Source: JBBSHE01 sp038253325 (GTDB lineage: Bacteria > Actinomycetota > Actinomycetes > Propionibacteriales > Nocardioidaceae). From it: DNA of 22,067 bases. Shown in pieces: positions 15,804 to 22,067 of this stretch. Below the pieces are notes generated by a model. It saw only the letters and a program-made list of their open reading frames with translations. It was not told where the DNA came from and ran no database searches. The DNA lies in contig JBBSHE010000039.1 in assembly GCA_038253325.1 (NCBI GenBank), positions 1-22,067 of the forward strand, in the 5' to 3' direction. The position numbers and the translations under genes were made by a program. The stretch's first letter is position 1; each line of letters opens with the position of its first letter.

Positions 15804-16498
15804 CTCGGCTCTCCGCTGGCTTCCATCGCGGGAGAGTCAATCATCAGAGATCCCTCGTGCATCGTCCAGATGTTGTCGAGATAGGCAGCGATCGACGGGT
15901 CATGCGTGGAGACCACGAGCCCAGCCTCCAGCTGGTCGGCAGCAGCCAGCAGGACGGCCATGACCCGTTCGGCGGCGACGTGGTCAAGCTGCCCGGTCGG
16001 CTCGTCGGCAATGATCATCGGGCGGCCGGCAGCAAGCGCCCGAGCAACCGCTGCCCGCTGCGCCTGCCCACCGGACAGCTCCTCGGGTAGTTTCGCTGCC
16101 AGGTCTTCGATCCCCAGTGTGGACAGCGCCTGGTGCGCCTGCTCCTGTGCCTGTTCGTCGGAGACCCCATCGAGAACGAGCGGGAGTGCGACGTTCTCGA
16201 CGACGGTCAGCGGCGGCATCAGGCTTGGTCCCTGAAAAACCATCCCGACTCGGGCAGTGTGGAAACGGTCGTCACCGGCGAGCGCAGGCCAGCTGATCTG
16301 CCCAGAGGTCGGCGAGTCGATGCCGGCCATCAGATGCAGCAAGGTCGACTTCCCGGAACCGGACGGTCCGACGACGGCGATCCGTGCCTCTTGCTGCACA
16401 ACCGCGGTCGCGGCGTGGACGGCCACGACTGCGCGTCTGCCGGTGCCGAAGGTGCGTGACACCTCGACAAGGCGAACCAAGGGTTCGAGACTTGTCAT
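15800..16498 (-). CDS. ABC transporter ATP-binding protein (LolD/MacB-type), first of two
   Basis: A 232-aa ATPase. Walker A GPSGSGKST is at 44-52, the Q-loop at Q89, signature LSGGQ at 141-145, Walker B ending in catalytic E166 (IIADE), and the switch His at H199. The DEPTGQLD D-loop is typical of the MacB/LolD family. It should power the permease encoded immediately downstream. It overlaps the other ATPase gene by four bases (ATGA at 16495) and the permease gene likewise, so one polycistronic message is expected. All catalytic motifs are intact. Confidence 0.95.
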   Translation of the reverse strand: MTSLEPLVRLVEVSRTFGTGRRAVVAVHAATAVVQQEARIAVVGPSGSGKSTLLHLMAGIDSPTSGQISWPALAGDDRFHTARVGMVFQGPSLMPPLTVVENVALPLVLDGVSDEQAQEQAHQALSTLGIEDLAAKLPEELSGGQAQRAAVARALAAGRPMIIADEPTGQLDHVAAERVMAVLLAAADQLEAGLVVSTHDPSIAAYLDNIWTMHEGSLMIDSPAMEASGEPR

Positions 16499-17220
16499 CC
16501 GAGCCTGCCATCTCGAAGGATGATCGCTCGGCCGGCTGCCTGCCGTACGGCGTCACTGTGGCTCGCAATCACGACAGCGGCGCCCGCTCTGGCCCGATCG
16601 CCGAGCAGCTCGAGAAGCCTGCTTTCGGAGTCGCCGTCGAGTTCGCCCGTCGGTTCGTCGGCGAGCACGAGATTGGGTGAGTTGGCCAACGCGACAGCGA
16701 GGCCGGCCCTCGAGGTCTCGCCGCCGGACAGCTGCGATGGGTAAGCCTTGGCGCGTTGGGAGATTCCGAGAGAGCCCAGCAGATCGGAAACCGACTCCGA
16801 GACGGACCTGTCCGTCAGAGACCGCACCAACCGGACATTGGCTTCAACCGTCAGGTGCCCCAGCAGATTGTCGGCCTGGAAGAGCATGCCGACGTGACGC
16901 GCACGCAATTTCGCCCGGGCTGCCTCTGGTTGGTGGGAGATGCGATGCCCGGCGACCCATACGGTGCCGCCCGACGGCTCGTCCAGGCCAGCCAGGCAGG
17001 CCAGCAATGTCGACTTCCCGGAACCGGACGGTCCGACCACGGCGACGATCTCGCCCGCATTCACCTCAAGCGAGACGTCCCGAAGGGCCAGTGTCTCTTC
17101 GTCGCCTGCGCGAAAGAACCGGTAGAGGTCGCTCGCCCGTACGGCAGGGCCGGCCGTGTGACCATCGATCGATGGATCGGTGCGGGTTCGAGATGGCCGC
17201 GTCGTGGACCTCACGGTCAT
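16495..17220 (-). CDS. ABC transporter ATP-binding protein (LolD/MacB-type), second
   Basis: A 241-aa ATPase. Walker A is at 63-71, the Q-loop at Q115, signature LSGGE at 164-168, catalytic E189 in LVLADE, and switch His H221. It has an N-terminal extension of about 28 residues that is Arg/Thr-rich. The start at 17220 is preferred over 17256 because it gives a TGATG overlap with the lipoprotein stop; the longer version would overlap that gene by 37 bases. Two different intact ATPases upstream of a single double-length permease suggest a heterodimeric motor. Confidence 0.93.
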   Translation of the reverse strand: MTVRSTTRPSRTRTDPSIDGHTAGPAVRASDLYRFFRAGDEETLALRDVSLEVNAGEIVAVVGPSGSGKSTLLACLAGLDEPSGGTVWVAGHRISHQPEAARAKLRARHVGMLFQADNLLGHLTVEANVRLVRSLTDRSVSESVSDLLGSLGISQRAKAYPSQLSGGETSRAGLAVALANSPNLVLADEPTGELDGDSESRLLELLGDRARAGAAVVIASHSDAVRQAAGRAIILRDGRLG

Positions 17221-17900
17221 CACTTCCAACCCAACGAGTCGCTGATCGTGCGCCAAGGATCGACGTTGTCGGCGTTGATCGGACCGCTCAGGGTCAGGAT
17301 CGCTTCATGGCCCTGGTGCCAGAACTCGAATCGTTCGACGGCATCGCGAACGACCTTGTTGGTCACCGGATCGGGTGGCGAATCCTGCTGGTAGGCGATG
17401 AGGACGGCGCTGCCGCCGGCCCGGGTGGTCGTCGTGACGCTGCCCAGCTTGAACTTCGAGACGGCGGCCGCGAGGGCCGGAACCTCGTTGGTGCGCGCCG
17501 ACGAAATCGTCGGAGCCTTTGCTGCCGTCACGTCCTTGACGCTGACCGTGTTGAGCTTGTCGGTGAACGTGGTCGTCCCGGACCTGCTCGACCTCGCCCA
17601 CCCTTCCGGAACCCTGAGGACGACATGCGAGTTTGGCACCGAAAACTTGACGTAGACCTGGGTGTCGGGGATGTCCCCGGGCGGATTGAACTCGGTCGCG
17701 TGAGACGTGGCGGGTTTCGTGGTTCCGGAGCCCGGCCCGGTCGATGTGGGACTCGAGCTTCCACCCGGTTTCTGCGCGGTCGAACTGTGATGTGACGAGG
17801 ACGGCGGAGGGGCCGTCGTACTGCTGCCACCGCATGCCGCCAGGCCGGCGAGGGCGACCGATGAGAGTGCAACCGCTGTGAACCGGTGGGTCGAACGCAT
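17220..17900 (-). CDS. Predicted lipoprotein, first gene of the ABC operon
   Basis: A 226-aa exported lipoprotein. It has a basic N-terminus, a hydrophobic signal (residues about 7-19) and a lipobox LAAC with acylated C23. Then comes a long Ser/Thr/Pro/Gly linker (24-66), and a folded domain (67-226) with alternating strand-like segments, for example VVLRVPEGWARSS. I do not recognise the folded domain with confidence. A strong AGGAGC ribosome binding site precedes the ATG. It overlaps the ATPase start (TGATG at 17218-17222). The gene order suggests it is a substrate-binding or sensing partner of the transporter, displayed on the outer face of the membrane. Confidence 0.88.
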   Translation of the reverse strand: MRSTHRFTAVALSSVALAGLAACGGSSTTAPPPSSSHHSSTAQKPGGSSSPTSTGPGSGTTKPATSHATEFNPPGDIPDTQVYVKFSVPNSHVVLRVPEGWARSSRSGTTTFTDKLNTVSVKDVTAAKAPTISSARTNEVPALAAAVSKFKLGSVTTTTRAGGSAVLIAYQQDSPPDPVTNKVVRDAVERFEFWHQGHEAILTLSGPINADNVDPWRTISDSLGWK

Positions 17901-17973
17901 GATCGCTCCTGGCCGATCGTCGGGGACCGGCAGTTGATGGTCGAATGTCGTACCTTGACCGTACGAAGACGCC

Positions 17974-18017
17974 GGTTAGCGCAGGGAAAGCGCGACGCAA
18001 GGGGAGGGTAAAGACAG
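17974..18017 (-). repeat. Four-unit 11-bp tandem array, candidate regulator binding site
   Basis: Four consecutive 11-bp units (start 17974, 17985, 17996, 18007) lie in the 181-bp divergent region between the lipoprotein and sensor kinase genes. Read on the minus strand, their cores are CTAACC, CTTTCC, CTTGCG (weak) and CTTTACC. Direct repeats at one helical turn are the usual target of OmpR-type regulators. The array is imperfect, so this is a candidate. Confidence 0.45.
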
Positions 18018-18081
18018 GCGTGCGCGTGCCCGCCGGCCGGTACGAACTGCCACGATGAGAGTCGCCGAAGGGACTGAGCCG

Positions 18082-19368
18082 ATGCGCGAGCGGATCGTCA
18101 GGGTCGCCCTGGCCGCTGTCGTCCTCGCCGTGGTGCTGTTCGGTGTCCCCTTGGCGGTTGCCGTTGAACGCACGATCCGCTCGGACGAGCGCAGCGAGCT
18201 GGAACGCTCGGCCCTCAGGGCCGCGGCCGCGGTGTCGCCCGCGTACCGGACTCATGATCCGGTGGAACTGCCGCCGTCCGGATCCGAGATAAGGGTGGGT
18301 TTGTACGACACATCCGGCCGCCTGGTTGCCGGAGCTGGTCCGTCGAGCGCCCGCGACTTGTTACGCGTCACTCCGCGACGGGTCACCCAGATCGACACCT
18401 CCAGTGACATGGTCGTCAACGTGCCCGTCACCTCGGGCGAGACCGTGATCGCGACGGTTCGGGCGTCATCACCGCTGTCAGTCGTGCGAGCACACGTCTG
18501 GCAGGCTTGGGGGATCATGGCGGCGATTGCGCTCGTGGCCGCCCTGTGCGCGGTGACGCTGGCCGCGATCGCCGCCCGACGGTTGACCCGCCCACTGATC
18601 CAGCTCGAGAATGCTGCGACCGACGTTGGAGAGGGCAACTTCGGAGTGCGGGCTCGGCTCAGCGGCGTGCCCGAGATCGACCGCGCCGGACGTGCATTGA
18701 ACAAGACCGCCGAGCGGATTGGCGACCTGGTCGCCCGGGAGAGAGCGTTCTCGGCCCACGCCTCGCACCAGCTCCGCACCCCTCTCACCAGACTTCGGCT
18801 CGAGCTCGAGTCGGCACTCGACGGAAACCGGGCGGCCCTGCCCGGAGCAACAGCCGAGGCCATCGTGTCGATCGACCACCTGTCGCGGACGGTCGACGAT
18901 GTTCTGAGCCTGGCCCGGGGCTCAGCCGTCGGCGGCGGCTTCGACGCGCGTGATCTGATCGACGATCTTCGCGACCGGTGGCACGGAACGCTCGCGCGAC
19001 AGGACAGGCCGCTTCGGATCGCCGTCGAGGACCCGCCGCGGTCGACCGCCTCGATGGCGGCTGCCCGTCAGATCGTCGACGTGCTGGTCGACAACGCGCT
19101 CAAGCATGGGCAGGGGGCGGTGACCGTACGGGCCCGGGAGATGGCCGGCGCACTCGCGATCGACGTGATCGACGACGGACGCGCGACGTCGGTCCGGCTC
19201 CCGGAGGCTGGGCCGACGGTCGACTCCACCCGAGCCGGCGCCGGAGGCATTGGTCTCGGGTTGGCCTGCTCATTGGCTCGAGCAGAAGGTGGCCGCGTTG
19301 TCCTTGCGAATGGTGAGCCCAAGACGAGGTTTACTGTTCTGCTACCAGCCCAACCCGACTCGATGTGA
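18082..19368 (+). CDS. Sensor histidine kinase with atypical ATP-binding domain
   Basis: A 428-aa membrane kinase. Two transmembrane helices (about 7-27 and 143-165) flank an extracytoplasmic sensor region of about 115 residues. A HAMP linker follows, then the dimerisation/phosphoacceptor domain with H229 in SHQLRTPL and the ATP-binding domain with N-box VDNALKHG (N338). The G1 box is unusual: DDGRATS in place of the usual DxGxG, and no F-box is visible; the G2 box GIGLGL (389-394) is intact. The start at 18082 is chosen because AAGGGA lies 8 bases upstream; ATG 18055 in the same frame has no such site. It is divergent from the lipoprotein-ABC operon whose last gene encodes a regulator, so it is the probable partner of that regulator. 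Confidence 0.92.
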   Translation: MRERIVRVALAAVVLAVVLFGVPLAVAVERTIRSDERSELERSALRAAAAVSPAYRTHDPVELPPSGSEIRVGLYDTSGRLVAGAGPSSARDLLRVTPRRVTQIDTSSDMVVNVPVTSGETVIATVRASSPLSVVRAHVWQAWGIMAAIALVAALCAVTLAAIAARRLTRPLIQLENAATDVGEGNFGVRARLSGVPEIDRAGRALNKTAERIGDLVARERAFSAHASHQLRTPLTRLRLELESALDGNRAALPGATAEAIVSIDHLSRTVDDVLSLARGSAVGGGFDARDLIDDLRDRWHGTLARQDRPLRIAVEDPPRSTASMAAARQIVDVLVDNALKHGQGAVTVRAREMAGALAIDVIDDGRATSVRLPEAGPTVDSTRAGAGGIGLGLACSLARAEGGRVVLANGEPKTRFTVLLPAQPDSM

Positions 19369-19402
19369 GCGTCGCGCGGCTCATGTCGATCCACGGCGAC
19401 CT

Positions 19403-20830
19403 CTACGCACCACCCGACGTCGACTCTCCCCTCACGGTCGTGCCGGGCGTCAGCGGCAACGTGACCACGAACGTCGCGCCCGCACCCTCGACATCGCGGG
19501 AGCCGACTGTGATGCGCCCTCCGTGCACGTCGGCGATCTCCTTCGCAATGGGCAGTCCAAGGCCGACCCCGGCACCCAGGATCGGCCTTGTGCGGGCCTC
19601 ATCGAGGCGGCCGAACCGCTCGAAGATCTTGGTCTGTTGCTCGTCGAGTATTCCAGGACCATCGTCAGCGACCGTGATCACCGCACAGTTGTCGTCGACC
19701 CGCAGCCCCAACTCGACGGTACGCCGAGCATGTGATGCGGCATTGTCGCCGACGTTTCGGATCATTCTCGCCAGGTCTCGCCGCGATCCCGTCACTCGGA
19801 TCGCTACCGGACCATCCACGACCACGTCCACTGTGCCCAGCTGTCGCAGACGGTCGGCTTCTGCCAGCACCAGCTCGTCCAGGTCGACCGACTCCGTTCG
19901 GCGGTCGGCGCCTCGCTCGTCAGCGCGCGCCAGGAAGAGCAGATCGTCGATGAGTCTGCTCATCCGCTGTGTTTGGTCTGCGACTCGAGCCAGCACGTCT
20001 TTGGTGTCAGCCAATCCTGGGTGGAGACGAGCAACGTCGACCAAGGCCTGCATCGCGGCCAGTGGGCTGCGCAGTTCATGCGAGGCATCCCCAACGAAAC
20101 GGCGCTGGCGAGTGGCCGCGTCGTCGAGGCGGGTGAGCATCTCGTTCATCGTGACCGCGAGCCTCGACACGGCGTCGTCGCCTCCCGGCACCGGTACGCG
20201 GGCCTGCAGATCCGAGCCTCCAATCGCCGCAGCCCGACTCCTGATGAGCTCAACCGGACGGAGCGCTCTGCCCACCGCCACCCAGGTCGTCAATGCCAAC
20301 ACCGCGAGGACAAGCGGCAAGCCGACGACCAGCAGCGTCTCCACTCGGCGGACGGTGGCGGTCACGTCTGCTTCTGAGATGGCGACATATACCCAGCCCT
20401 CTCCGGAGGACAGCGTCACCGGCTGACGAAAGATCAAGAACATCTCATCGGATGAACCGATCGGCAGCTTGGTCCGGTTCACCGTGGTCGCCTTGCGAGA
20501 GGTCGGGCGTGCCGTGAACGCAGGCTCTCCTGCGATGTTGGGACTCGAGGCGAGGACTGCACCCGATGGCCCGATCACCTGCACCACGGAGCTCTCCTCG
20601 GTCGAAGACGCCACCAGACGGGGAGGCCGGCCGGAATGGACCAGCGAGACCACATCTCGTGCCCTGGTAGCCGCCGTTGACTCCAAAGCCGCCGTCAGCG
20701 AGCGGTCGAGCATACCCACCAGCGTGATTCCACCGAGCAGCAGAGCCACGGCCGCCACGGCCGTGGCCGCGATCGTCGTGCTGAGGCGGACCCCTAGATA
20801 CGTTCGCCGCCGATCGTCACGTCGTCCCAT
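19403..20830 (-). CDS. Sensor histidine kinase (HAMP, canonical)
   Basis: A 475-aa membrane kinase. Transmembrane helices are at about 15-40 and 166-187, with an extracytoplasmic sensor domain between them. A HAMP segment spans about 188-240. The H-box is DASHELRSP with H251, and the ATP-binding domain is complete: N363, DDGPGI with D389/G391/G393, F-box IFERF and GVGLGL at 421-426. It overlaps the upstream regulator gene by 14 bases, so the two are a cotranscribed pair. It ends 34 bases from the convergent kinase gene. The signal sensed is not evident from the sequence. Confidence 0.95.
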   Translation of the reverse strand: MGRRDDRRRTYLGVRLSTTIAATAVAAVALLLGGITLVGMLDRSLTAALESTAATRARDVVSLVHSGRPPRLVASSTEESSVVQVIGPSGAVLASSPNIAGEPAFTARPTSRKATTVNRTKLPIGSSDEMFLIFRQPVTLSSGEGWVYVAISEADVTATVRRVETLLVVGLPLVLAVLALTTWVAVGRALRPVELIRSRAAAIGGSDLQARVPVPGGDDAVSRLAVTMNEMLTRLDDAATRQRRFVGDASHELRSPLAAMQALVDVARLHPGLADTKDVLARVADQTQRMSRLIDDLLFLARADERGADRRTESVDLDELVLAEADRLRQLGTVDVVVDGPVAIRVTGSRRDLARMIRNVGDNAASHARRTVELGLRVDDNCAVITVADDGPGILDEQQTKIFERFGRLDEARTRPILGAGVGLGLPIAKEIADVHGGRITVGSRDVEGAGATFVVTLPLTPGTTVRGESTSGGA

Positions 20831-21524
20831 CCGGTGTCAATACCTCTCGGCTCATGGTTTCGGTCATCCGATAGCCAGCCCCTCGCACCGTCTCGATGCT
20901 GGCCACCGCGAACGGCTGGTCGAGCTTGCGCCGCAGATAGCCTAGATACACTTCGACCACGTTGGAGTCGTCGCTGAGATCTGGCCCCCACACGTGGTCG
21001 ACGATCTGGTTACGGCTCAGCACCTGACCCTTGTGCCGGATGAGGAACTCCGCAAGGTCGAACTCGCGGGCCGTCAGCGCCACCTCGACCTTCCCGCGCC
21101 AGCAGCGTCTCGCGGAGGGGTCGACGCGCAAATCCCCAGCCCACAGCACAGGCGCACGATCAACCAAGCCGCGGCGAAGCAGGGCCCGCAGCCGCGCCAC
21201 CAGAACCACGAAGGAGAAGGGCTTCGTCAGGTAGTCGTCGGCACCCAGGTCGAGCGCATCGGCCTCGTCGTACTCGCCGTCCTTGGCGGTCAGCATGAGA
21301 ACAGGCACTTGCGAGCCCGCCGCCCGCAGCCTCTTGCACACCTCGTAGCCCGACAGTCGCGGCAACATGATGTCGAGGAGGACGACGTCGAACGACTGCT
21401 GCTGTGCCAACCACAGTCCGTCGACCCCGTTGGTCGCAACCTCCGAGACAAAGCCTTCCGCCGCCAGCCCACGGGACAAGGCCTCGGCAAAATCCTGCTC
21501 GTCCTCGACGATCAAGACTCTCAT
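20817..21524 (-). CDS. OmpR/PhoB-family response regulator, partner of the adjacent kinase
   Basis: A 235-aa transcription factor. The receiver domain has D8 and E9 in the acidic pocket, phosphoacceptor D51 in VVLLDIMLPRLSG and K101 in YLTKPF. The C-terminal winged helix (about 128-222) has VEVYLGYLRRKL and RGAGYRM, as in MprA/TcrA-like regulators. It is transcribed with the kinase at 19403-20830. It is divergent from the secreted-protein gene at 21685, and the shared intergenic region carries four CTTA-cored direct repeats, a plausible target for autoregulation and for control of that gene. A Shine-Dalgarno site is weak. Confidence 0.96.
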   Translation of the reverse strand: MRVLIVEDEQDFAEALSRGLAAEGFVSEVATNGVDGLWLAQQQSFDVVLLDIMLPRLSGYEVCKRLRAAGSQVPVLMLTAKDGEYDEADALDLGADDYLTKPFSFVVLVARLRALLRRGLVDRAPVLWAGDLRVDPSARRCWRGKVEVALTAREFDLAEFLIRHKGQVLSRNQIVDHVWGPDLSDDSNVVEVYLGYLRRKLDQPFAVASIETVRGAGYRMTETMSREVLTPDGTT

Positions 21525-21594
21525 CAGAGACCGCCTGCCAGACCAATGTTCATCCCGGACATGAAACCACTGTGAGGACCGTCCTGGGCGTCAA

Positions 21595-21633
21595 ACTTAT
21601 CTTCCGCTTACCCGCGCTTACCTCGCCCTTAGC
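21595..21633 (+). promoter_or_regulatory. Four CTTA-cored direct repeats at 10-11-bp spacing, candidate operator
   Basis: CTTA starts at 21596, 21607, 21617 and 21628, a spacing of 11, 10 and 11 bp. The wider units read aCTTATC, gCTTACC, gCTTACC and cCTTAGC. All face the same side of the helix. The array is in the 160-bp divergent region between the regulator gene (start 21524) and the secreted-protein gene (start 21685), about 50-90 bases before the latter. It is best explained as a multimeric binding site for an OmpR-type regulator. Confidence 0.65.
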
Positions 21634-21684
21634 TTTGCCGCGCAAACTCGATGACGTCATCAGAACACTACGGAAGGAATCACC

Positions 21685-21972
21685 ATGATCAAGTTGAAGC
21701 TCACCGCCGCGGCTCTCGCGGCAATCGGTCTCGGCGTCGGTAGCGCGGGGACGGCCGCGGCCTCGCCCGCCCTCGAGACCCCTGCCGTCGCTCATCACTC
21801 GGCACTGCACCCGGTTGTCTCGACGCACGCCGCCAAGCCGAAGTCGTACAAGACCAGCACGGACGAGACGGAGTCCAGCACGGAGTCCGAGCAGTCGAGC
21901 CCAGAGTCCGACGGCCCTGGGGGACACCAGGACGTTGGCAATGTCGATCACCAGTTCAACGGGGAGGAGTAA
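21685..21972 (+). CDS. Small secreted protein, His/Ser/Glu-rich
   Basis: A 95-aa protein with a typical Sec signal peptide: basic N-terminus MIKLK, hydrophobic core to about residue 21, and a likely cut after A26 (AAA before S27). The mature part of about 69 residues is hydrophilic and disordered-looking: a His-containing segment (AHHSALHP) followed by a Ser/Thr/Glu/Asp-rich stretch. A strong GGAAGGAA ribosome binding site at 21672-21679 fixes the start. I recognise no family. Its position behind an array probably bound by the neighbouring regulator suggests it is a target of that two-component system, perhaps an envelope or metal-related protein; the function is not known. Confidence 0.85.
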   Translation: MIKLKLTAAALAAIGLGVGSAGTAAASPALETPAVAHHSALHPVVSTHAAKPKSYKTSTDETESSTESEQSSPESDGPGGHQDVGNVDHQFNGEE

Positions 21973-21986
21973 CAGGCGAGCACACC

Positions 21987-22032
21987 CAGGCCAAGGAGTC
22001 GAGCAGCGCACGTACCTCGGCTTCTTGGCCTG
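21987..22032 (+). terminator. Hairpin after the secreted-protein gene (terminator-like)
   Basis: CAGGCCAAGGAG at 21987-21998 pairs with CTTCTTGGCCTG at 22021-22032, a 12-bp stem with one G-U pair; CGAG and CTCG inside the loop can add an inner stem. It begins 14 bases after the stop codon of the small secreted protein. No U-run follows, which is common for actinobacterial terminators. Confidence 0.65.
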
Positions 22033-22067
22033 TCGTCCCCGCCCCTATCGGTCATCTCATCGAGGGA

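Noticed and set aside
13972..15840. A 622-codon frame on the minus strand in a different phase from the permease
   Set aside because: It is a phase shadow of the permease gene; Arg/Gly-rich with no transmembrane segments or motifs.
17220..17256. Longer start (17256) for the second ATPase
   Set aside because: It would overlap the lipoprotein gene by 37 bases; the 17220 start gives the TGATG overlap typical of this operon.
19369..19402. 34-bp gap between the convergent kinase genes, checked for a bidirectional terminator
   Set aside because: No stem of more than 5 bp and no T-run was found.
21651..21660. Perfect 10-bp palindrome ATGACGTCAT before the secreted-protein gene
   Set aside because: A single short palindrome of this length is expected by chance in a window this size; it might overlap the promoter, but no second copy or regulator supports it.

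Overview
The window is high-GC, densely packed DNA with actinobacterial character: lipobox and Sec signal sequences, OmpR-type two-component pairs, ATGA-coupled reading frames, and hydrogenase-associated families that I know mainly from Actinobacteria. The exact order or genus cannot be read from it.

Positions 1-12382 (+ strand) are the 3' part of a [NiFe]-hydrogenase locus of the group 1h ('actinobacterial-type', high-affinity, atmospheric-H2 oxidising) kind. It opens inside the catalytic large subunit (hhyL); the small subunit lies upstream, outside the window, and no hypA or hypB is visible. Next come a NifU/Rieske-like Fe-S protein, three conserved hydrogenase-neighbourhood proteins (DUF5947, DUF6084 and a 474-aa protein), and a block of four tiny genes: two paralogous 39-aa membrane peptides flanking two acidic, disordered proteins. 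The locus ends with the maturation genes: the large-subunit endopeptidase, a HypC-HypF fusion, a free-standing hypC, hypD, hypE and a DUF6390 protein. Most junctions are stop/start overlaps, so the genes are probably translated as coupled operons. A candidate promoter sits in the 80-bp gap before the free-standing hypC. HypC, D, E and F build the Fe(CN)2CO part of the active site, and the endopeptidase trims the C-terminus of HhyL, which still carries its extension.

Positions 12391-18000 (- strand) form an envelope module: lipoprotein, two ABC ATPases, a double-length FtsX/MacB-type permease and an OmpR-family response regulator. A sensor kinase (18082-19368, +) is divergently transcribed from the lipoprotein end. 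The kinase and regulator are probable partners at opposite ends of the module. The divergent promoter region holds a four-unit, 11-bp tandem array.

Positions 19403-21524 (- strand) encode a second, canonical kinase/regulator pair. It is divergent from a small secreted protein (21685-21972, +). The intergenic region carries four CTTA-cored direct repeats at 10-11-bp spacing, a probable binding array for an OmpR-type regulator. A strong hairpin follows the secreted-protein gene. No tRNA, rRNA, CRISPR array, insertion sequence or phage gene was seen.
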